A DNA stretch of 64,000 bases from Halobacillus litoralis (GTDB lineage: Bacteria > Bacillota > Bacilli > Bacillales > Halobacillaceae), in NCBI RefSeq assembly GCF_020524025.1, contig NZ_JAIVKN010000004.1, positions 372,001 through 436,000 of the forward strand. The letters run 5' to 3'. Every line of letters begins with the position of its first letter. Position 1 is the first letter of the stretch. Under the pieces are notes generated by a model. It was given only the letters and a program-made list of their open reading frames with translations. It was not told the DNA's origin and made no database searches. A program made the translations under genes and the position numbers. Shown here one piece after another: positions 59,165 to 64,000 of the stretch.

Positions 59165-59230
59165 GGGACTTAGGTTATTTGATTAAACAATTACAATAAT
59201 TATTAATACATAGGGGAGAGTATAAGAAAA

Positions 59231-60280
59231 ATGAACAAAAAGAAATTGGTTACGGCTGTCAGTGGCGCTTTGATCGGGGCATCTATGTGGGGAACTTCTG
59301 TTTTTGCTGATGAGTTGCACAAGGTTAAATCTGGAGATACACTTTGGGAATTAAGTGGCCAGTATGACGGATCTATTTCAGAAATCAAATCGTGGAATAA
59401 CCTTAGCTCTAGTGTGATTTATGTCGGTCAGAATTTGATTGTTGAAAAAGATGCATCAGCTTCAGCTCAATCAGAAAAAAGCTCTTCTTCCAGTAACGGT
59501 TCATACACTGTTCAAAGTGGAGATTCTCTCTGGTTAATCGCAAGTCGTAATGGTATGTCGGTTTCCGCTTTAAAGAGTATGAATGGTCTTTCTAGTAATA
59601 TCATCTACCCTGGACAGAAACTTGCTCTTTCTGGAAGTTCTTCCAGCTCTAGTGCTTCTGCTTCAACGACCAGTAACTCAAGCTCCTCTTCTCAATCAAC
59701 AAGTACGTATACCGTACAAAGTGGAGATTCTTTGTGGTTAATTGCCAACAATTACGGTACATCCGTTTCTAATCTTAAGAACTTGAACAGCCTTTCCAGC
59801 AACATTATCTATGTTGGTCAAAAATTGAAGGTGAGTGGAGAAGCTTCTGCTTCAACATCTAACCCTACTCATACATCTACCTCAAATGCATCTAGTTCAA
59901 ACTCAGAATTTGTAGACGGATTGGTTGCCGAGGCAAAAAAACATATTGGTACTCCTTATGTCTGGGCAGGTTCAACTCCGGCAGGATTTGACTGCAGCGG
60001 TTTCCTGCAGTATGTATTTCAGCAGGAAGGCGTCAGCATTCCACGTACTGTTGCCTCAATTTATGCAGACAGCCGCATGAACTCTGTCAGCAGTTCAGAA
60101 CGTCAGGTGGGCGACCTTGTCTTCTTTGAAACATATAAGCCGGGTGCTTCTCATGCTGGTATCTATTTAGGAAACAACCAGTTCATTCACACTGGTTCTA
60201 CAAACGGTGTAGAGATCAGTTCGTTGAATAGTAACTATTGGGGAAGCCGTTACATCGGTTCAAAACATCTATCCAACTAA
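59231..60280 (+). CDS. LysM-NlpC/P60 peptidoglycan DL-endopeptidase (LytE/CwlS-like)
   Basis: 349 aa. A signal peptide (about 1-26, ending SVFA) is followed by three LysM repeats (about 28-71, 92-134, 159-202), joined by Ser-rich linkers, and an NlpC/P60 domain (about 228-349). The catalytic Cys255 is in GFDCSGFLQYVF, His in SHAGIYLG, and the third polar residue in FIHTGS. The enzyme cuts D-Glu-mDAP bonds at lateral wall and septum. In B. subtilis the enoyl reductase gene fabL stands here between yfhS and sspE. WalR sites upstream fit the lytE class of wall-stress-regulated hydrolases. Confidence 0.95.
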   Translation: MNKKKLVTAVSGALIGASMWGTSVFADELHKVKSGDTLWELSGQYDGSISEIKSWNNLSSSVIYVGQNLIVEKDASASAQSEKSSSSSNGSYTVQSGDSLWLIASRNGMSVSALKSMNGLSSNIIYPGQKLALSGSSSSSSASASTTSNSSSSSQSTSTYTVQSGDSLWLIANNYGTSVSNLKNLNSLSSNIIYVGQKLKVSGEASASTSNPTHTSTSNASSSNSEFVDGLVAEAKKHIGTPYVWAGSTPAGFDCSGFLQYVFQQEGVSIPRTVASIYADSRMNSVSSSERQVGDLVFFETYKPGASHAGIYLGNNQFIHTGSTNGVEISSLNSNYWGSRYIGSKHLSN

Positions 60281-60293
60281 AGCAGGACTTGAA

Positions 60294-60327
60294 GAAGAAC
60301 GTCTCCGCAGGGAGGCGTTCTTCTTTT
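60294..60327 (+). terminator. Rho-independent terminator
   Basis: GAAGAACGTCTCC (60294-60306) pairs with GGAGGCGTTCTTC (60311-60323), one G:U, then TTTTGTT. Confidence 0.85.
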
Positions 60328-60362
60328 GTTCATTGAGGCTTTTATTTTTTTGAAAAATTTTA

Positions 60363-60392
60363 GAATGAAACCCTCCTTACCTGTACACAATA
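60363..60392 (+). promoter_or_regulatory. Putative sigma-G forespore promoter of sspE
   Basis: GAATG (60363-60367), an 18-base spacer and CACAATA (60386-60392) resemble the sigma-G consensus (GHATR and CATNHTA, one mismatch), about 20 bases before the gene. Confidence 0.5.
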
Positions 60393-60413
60393 ATTTTTGC
60401 GGAGGTGATAAAC

Positions 60414-60590
60414 ATGGCTAAGCAACCGAAACAAAACAAAACAGCTGCTGGTACAGATGTAAATCATGTGAAACAACAGAACCAACAAGCTGCTCAAGGG
60501 AAATCCCAATACGGAGCTGAATTTGCACAGCAAACTGATGCACAGCACGTAATCGAGCAGAACCAAAAATCTCAGGCTAAGAAAAAATAA
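60414..60590 (+). CDS. sspE: Gamma-type small acid-soluble spore protein
   Basis: 58 aa from ATG 60414 after GGAGGTGATAAAC. Low-complexity Gln/Asn/Ala/Lys-rich: VNHVKQQNQQAAQGKSQYGA followed by EFAQQTDAQHVIEQNQKSQA. The QYGAEFA-type stretch is the GPR protease site of gamma SASP (QFGTEFA in B. subtilis). Only one such site with flanking half repeats is present, so it is shorter than the two-repeat B. subtilis SspE (84 aa). It is an amino-acid store degraded at germination and does not bind DNA. Confidence 0.9.
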   Translation: MAKQPKQNKTAAGTDVNHVKQQNQQAAQGKSQYGAEFAQQTDAQHVIEQNQKSQAKKK

Positions 60591-60639
60591 CCTGAATCTT
60601 TGGTAGGTTGGCCAGGCTGTTTTACTAGCCTGTATCAAT

Positions 60640-60685
60640 CTCCCGAAAAGAGGAGCCACCCGATAAGGGAGGCTCCTTTTCTTTA
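60640..60685 (+). terminator. Terminator after sspE
   Basis: GAAAAG-AG-GAGCC and GGCTC-CTTTTC (about 60647-60680) form an interrupted stem followed by T-rich sequence. Confidence 0.65.
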
Positions 60686-60804
60686 TTCATAGGCAGCCTT
60701 TACAATTTACAACTATTCTTTCGGTCCAATTGTTTTCATTCCTTTCCATTTGTCGTTATAATAGACAGAAGGTGAAACGGAATTTTAAGGGAAGGGGGGA
60801 TCTT

Positions 60805-61332
60805 ATGCCCGGCCCAGAAGCAGGAAAACGGATCGAAATACAAAGTTATAAACATAATGGGCAGTTACACCGAGTATGGGAAAGTACAACGATTTTAAAA
60901 GGGACAAGGCACGTCATTATTGGTGCTAATGATCGGACGACAGTAACAGAGAGTGATGGACGAAGATGGGTGACAAGAGAACCAGCTATTTGTTACTTTC
61001 ACTCAAAGTACTGGTTTAACGTCATTGGAATGCTGAGAACAGATGGGGTTTACTATTATTGTAATATCAGTTCTCCTTTTATATATGAAGATGGCACGAT
61101 TAAATACATTGATTATGATTTGGATGTTAAAATATTCCCGGATATGACTTATAAGATTTTGGATGAGGATGAGTATGAAGTTCATAAAAAGCGGATGAAC
61201 TATCCGCACGTATTAGACAGAATTCTGTATAACAATATCGACACGCTGATCAGGTGGATCAGGCAGCGTAAGGGGCCATTTTCCCCTGAATTTATTGACC
61301 AATGGTATGAGCGGTATTTGACATATAGGTGA
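60805..61332 (+). CDS. ygaC: Nucleoside tri-/diphosphate phosphatase, DUF402 (YgaC-like)
   Basis: 175 aa from ATG 60805 after GGGGGGAT; the frame stays open upstream. [13 protein letters not shown], then [20 protein letters not shown], and [14 protein letters not shown] lead to the metal-binding acids in [20 protein letters not shown] and [11 protein letters not shown]. This is the DUF402/FomD-like beta-barrel of the Ntdp nucleoside tri- and diphosphatases. The closing helix ([18 protein letters not shown]) is typical of B. subtilis YgaC, and ygaC-ygaD order is the same here. Confidence 0.9.
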   Translation: MPGPEAGKRIEIQSYKHNGQLHRVWESTTILKGTRHVIIGANDRTTVTESDGRRWVTREPAICYFHSKYWFNVIGMLRTDGVYYYCNISSPFIYEDGTIKYIDYDLDVKIFPDMTYKILDEDEYEVHKKRMNYPHVLDRILYNNIDTLIRWIRQRKGPFSPEFIDQWYERYLTYR

Positions 61333-61403
61333 AAAAGGGGATGCGTACTGATAAAAAGGTGCGCTCCCTTGTTGTTTGCAGGCAATAGAAAGTAGGTGTT
61401 CGT

Positions 61404-63176
61404 TTGGACAGCATAAAAAGGTATTTGAGATTTGTAAGTCCATATAAAGGAAAAATCATCTTCACCGTTCTTATTGGAATTGTGAAATTTTCAATCCCAT
61501 TATTGATGCCCCTGATTACAAAGTATGTGATTGATGACATCATTAATGCTGAGGAATTAGCTTCATCAGAAAAACTAGATCAGCTGCTATGGATTATGGG
61601 GGGAGCTTTTTTTGTATTTCTTGTTTTACGTCCTCCTGTGGAGTACATCCGACAATATTTAGCCCAGTGGATTGGCAGTCACATACTCTTTGATATCAGA
61701 GAAAAACTCTTTGATCATATCCAACGGTTAAGTCTGCGATTTTATTCAAAAACCAAGACCGGCGAAATTATTTCCCGGGTCATTCATGATGTAGAGCAAA
61801 CGAAAACTTTTGTAATTACCGGACTAATGAATATATGGCTGGATATGATCACTATTGTTATTGCTGTTATTATCATGCTGACCATGGACCCATGGTTGAC
61901 TCTTGTATCCATCGCCTTGTTTCCGTTTTATGGGTTTGCTGTTAAGTTCTTTTATGCAAGATTACGGAAACTTACCAGGGATCGTTCACAAGCCTTGGCT
62001 GAAGTCCAAGGTCATCTTCATGAGAGAGTTCAGGGTGTACCGGTTACCCGTAGTTTTGCACTTGAAGAATATGAGCAGTCCCAATTTGGTGTCAAAAACA
62101 AGAATTTTCTTGATAAAGCCATTACTCATACGAATTGGAATGCCTACACCTATTCAGTTACCAACACGATCACAGATTTAGCTCCTTTACTTGTGATAAC
62201 CTTTGCCGGTTACCAAGTCATTACTGGATCATTAACCGTGGGAACAATGGTTGCTTTCATTGGTTATATGGACCGCGTATATAATCCGCTTCGCCGTTTA
62301 GTGAACTCTGCAACAGTTTTAACACAGTCCATTGCATCGATGGATCGAGTGTTTGAATTTGTTGATGAGGATTATGACATTGTTGATCGTCCTGGTGCGA
62401 AAAAATTAGAAAATGTTCATGGTGATGTAAGTATTCAAAACGTTTCATTTAAATACGACGAGGAAGATCCTTTAGTTTTAAAAAATGTGAACTTAGATAT
62501 TGAAAAAGGCGAAACCATCGCGTTTGTCGGAATGAGCGGAGGAGGGAAATCCACCCTGATCAGCTTAATTCCACGATTTTATGATGTGACTTCAGGTGAA
62601 ATTTTACTTGATGGCACGGATATCCGTGATTATGAAACCCGCTCTTTAAGGGATAAGGTAGGGATGGTTCTACAAGACAACATCTTGTTTAGCGAGTCCA
62701 TTGCCATGAACATCCGCATGGGTAACCCTGAAGCGACAGATGAAGAAATGATTGAAGCAGCTAAAGCTGCCAATGCTCACGATTTTATTATGTCTCTCCC
62801 TAACGGATATGAGACACTTGTAGGTGAGCGGGGAGTCAAGTTATCTGGAGGGCAGAAGCAGCGAGTGGCGATTGCGCGTGTTTTTCTCAAGAATCCACCG
62901 CTTCTAGTCTTGGATGAGGCGACTTCAGCTTTGGATCTGGAGAGTGAAAATCTGATACAAGGAGCACTTGAAAAGCTGGCTTCTACACGAACAACATTCA
63001 TTGTAGCCCACAGACTTTCTACCATTACTCATGCAGACAGGATTGTGCATATTGAAAATGGAGAAATCGTTGAGGTTGGTTCTCACCAGGAATTAATGAG
63101 GCGCAAAGGGCATTACTATGACCTTTACCAATTCCAGGAATTAGATGATAATAAGCAGGAGTATATGGGTACGTGA
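61404..63176 (+). CDS. ygaD: ABC exporter, fused membrane and ATPase domains (YgaD-like)
   Basis: 590 aa half-transporter, working as a homodimer. Six transmembrane helices (about 15-310) precede the nucleotide-binding domain (about 345-575): Walker [16 protein letters not shown]-loop [15 protein letters not shown], signature [17 protein letters not shown], Walker [13 protein letters not shown], and H-loop FIVAHRLST. It is of the MsbA/BmrA multidrug or lipid type. The TTG start at 61404 follows AGTAGGTG. The neighbours ygaC and ygaE match the B. subtilis order. Confidence 0.93.
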   Translation: MDSIKRYLRFVSPYKGKIIFTVLIGIVKFSIPLLMPLITKYVIDDIINAEELASSEKLDQLLWIMGGAFFVFLVLRPPVEYIRQYLAQWIGSHILFDIREKLFDHIQRLSLRFYSKTKTGEIISRVIHDVEQTKTFVITGLMNIWLDMITIVIAVIIMLTMDPWLTLVSIALFPFYGFAVKFFYARLRKLTRDRSQALAEVQGHLHERVQGVPVTRSFALEEYEQSQFGVKNKNFLDKAITHTNWNAYTYSVTNTITDLAPLLVITFAGYQVITGSLTVGTMVAFIGYMDRVYNPLRRLVNSATVLTQSIASMDRVFEFVDEDYDIVDRPGAKKLENVHGDVSIQNVSFKYDEEDPLVLKNVNLDIEKGETIAFVGMSGGGKSTLISLIPRFYDVTSGEILLDGTDIRDYETRSLRDKVGMVLQDNILFSESIAMNIRMGNPEATDEEMIEAAKAANAHDFIMSLPNGYETLVGERGVKLSGGQKQRVAIARVFLKNPPLLVLDEATSALDLESENLIQGALEKLASTRTTFIVAHRLSTITHADRIVHIENGEIVEVGSHQELMRRKGHYYDLYQFQELDDNKQEYMGT

Positions 63177-63179
63177 TAG

Positions 63180-63213
63180 AAAAGGCAGCCGCTTCATTGG
63201 GCTGCCTTTTTTT
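63180..63213. terminator. Bidirectional terminator
   Basis: AAAAGGCAGCC (63180-63190) pairs with GGCTGCCTTTT (63200-63210), with U-tracts on both sides, between convergent ygaD and ygaE. Confidence 0.9.
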
Positions 63214-64000
63214 ATCTCTCTGATGTTTTAATAAAATTGTCGTGGTGATGGTTTTGATAGCTTTTCAGCAAACGTTTCAAGCGTTCCAACTGATAGTGGT
63301 ATTCCATTAGCTGGGAGGCAAGAGGTAGAAATACAAGTTTATCCGGATTGTTGGTCTTCTCATATACATACATTAGTCGTTCGACAAGGAGAGGGATGTC
63401 CGGTTCTTCTATATTACGCAAAGATTGTTTGTGCGTTCTTTTAATCCGGCCTTTCAAGCTTAGGATCAGCTTTTCATGGGCATTAATTAGTTTATCTAAT
63501 TCTTGAACGACGGCATCCTGGAAGTCCTCAGGGATTTGTTCAATTTTATGTTCCAAGCGGTAAAAGGCTTTTAAAACATCAAACGACTTTTTGGTTGTGG
63601 TAATTAACTGCCTGAAAAGCACCATTTTTCTACCTTTTGAAAATCTGCTGCCTTTAAAGTAAGTGCGTTCTTCCGAATAGAGCAGGTAGGTATGATCGAC
63701 CCATCTCATGTCATCTTGAATACGTGTAATTTCGTATTTTAGAGCTGGTTCATCGGATAGTTGTCTGGTTGTAACACGCAGCCATTGAAGAATATCGTTT
63801 GTAGCCCGGTCAATTTTCGTGAAAAGCCGTGTCTCATACTTAGGAGGAAGAAACACTAAGTTCACAATAAATGCGGCTAAAATTCCGAGAATCATCGATG
63901 TAAACCTTGAACCTGCGAAGTAAAGAAACGTTTGATCGGTGGCATCCATCAGTGCGATAACAGCAACGACAGCCAGAGCGATCGTATTCTCATTCATTTT
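63212..64000 (-). CDS. FUSC/ArAE-type membrane protein, YgaE-like, N-terminus outside the window
   Basis: At least 262 codons are present; the 5' end is cut by the right edge of the window, and no start can be chosen since reading is open to base 64000. The visible N-terminal part has two transmembrane segments (NTIALAVVAVIALMDATD and FTSMILGILAAFIVNLVFLP), followed by a long soluble helical domain (KIDRATNDILQWL, RIQDDMRWVDHTYL, LERLKRLLKSYQN). This is the aromatic acid exporter / FUSC layout of YgaE in B. subtilis. Substrate and function are unknown. Confidence 0.75.
   Translation of the reverse strand, partial: KMNENTIALAVVAVIALMDATDQTFLYFAGSRFTSMILGILAAFIVNLVFLPPKYETRLFTKIDRATNDILQWLRVTTRQLSDEPALKYEITRIQDDMRWVDHTYLLYSEERTYFKGSRFSKGRKMVLFRQLITTTKKSFDVLKAFYRLEHKIEQIPEDFQDAVVQELDKLINAHEKLILSLKGRIKRTHKQSLRNIEEPDIPLLVERLMYVYEKTNNPDKLVFLPLASQLMEYHYQLERLKRLLKSYQNHHHDNFIKTSER

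Noticed and set aside
1-64000. CRISPR arrays, insertion sequences, prophage or plasmid modules, restriction or toxin systems
   Set aside because: I found no spaced direct repeats, transposase or integrase motifs, terminal repeats or defence-gene signatures on either strand.

Overview
The window is a chromosomal stretch of a low-GC, spore-forming Gram-positive rod of the Bacillaceae. Small acid-soluble spore proteins, a yfh/yga gene block in Bacillus-like order, RecX, LuxS, GlcT-PtsG-HPr and an ECF sigma Y operon support this. Acidic proteins, a sodium:solute symporter and the overall content suggest a moderately halophilic genus close to Halobacillus; that genus call is an inference. I see no phage, insertion sequence, CRISPR array, rRNA operon or toxin island: this is mostly core chromosome with many legible regulatory RNAs and operators.

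Layout. 1-2.9 kb: a TetR-controlled SMR efflux pair and a PAS-STAS stress-sensor-like protein. 2.9-8.9 kb: single genes (ene-reductase, UvrD-type helicase, lipoprotein, acetyltransferase, SDR). 9.0-12.5 kb, minus strand: a sigY-yxlCD-x-ybjQ-yxlEFG operon with its own ECF promoter. 12.5-19.3 kb: the complete trpEDCFBA operon plus the amidotransferase gene trpG, both with (G/T)AG triplet arrays for TRAP. 19.7-24.9 kb: solute symporter, chemoreceptor with a sigma-D promoter, tRNA-Ala, MFS transporter. 25-27 kb: queCDE under a preQ1 riboswitch. 27-32 kb: lactate permease behind a Rex/FNR-type palindrome, then argGH behind an arginine T-box. 32-40.5 kb: a putative sigma-B gene, murein peptidase, peroxiredoxin, DEAD-box helicase, the methionine-to-cysteine operon yrrT-luxS-mccA-mccB, and a YteA-like protein. 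41-46.9 kb: an SsuABC-type transporter, an RsiV-like protein, a DnaA-box cluster, an acetyltransferase with an unusual tRNA-like leader, and a class F sortase with its substrate. 47-51 kb: amidohydrolase, epimerase, recX, HAD phosphatase. 51-54.7 kb: glcT, RAT-terminator, ptsG, ptsH. 54.7-64 kb: the yfhH...ygaE block with two spore-protein genes, mutY and a WalR-type cell-wall hydrolase.

How the parts work together. Several operons carry the sensor of their own end product: tryptophan (TRAP triplets), preQ1 (riboswitch), arginine (T-box), glucose flux (GlcT-RAT) and probably cysteine status (CymR-like box). The most novel candidates are the two-domain leader of the acetyltransferase at 44617-45165 (a degenerate tRNA cloverleaf followed by a mutually exclusive Shine-Dalgarno switch), a DnaA-box cluster far from any replication gene, TRAP control of trpE that appears to work on translation without a recognisable terminator, and an ABC ATPase gene with no canonical start codon, coupled to the gene before it.

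All calls come from reading the sequence. Family names rest on remembered motifs, not on a database search.
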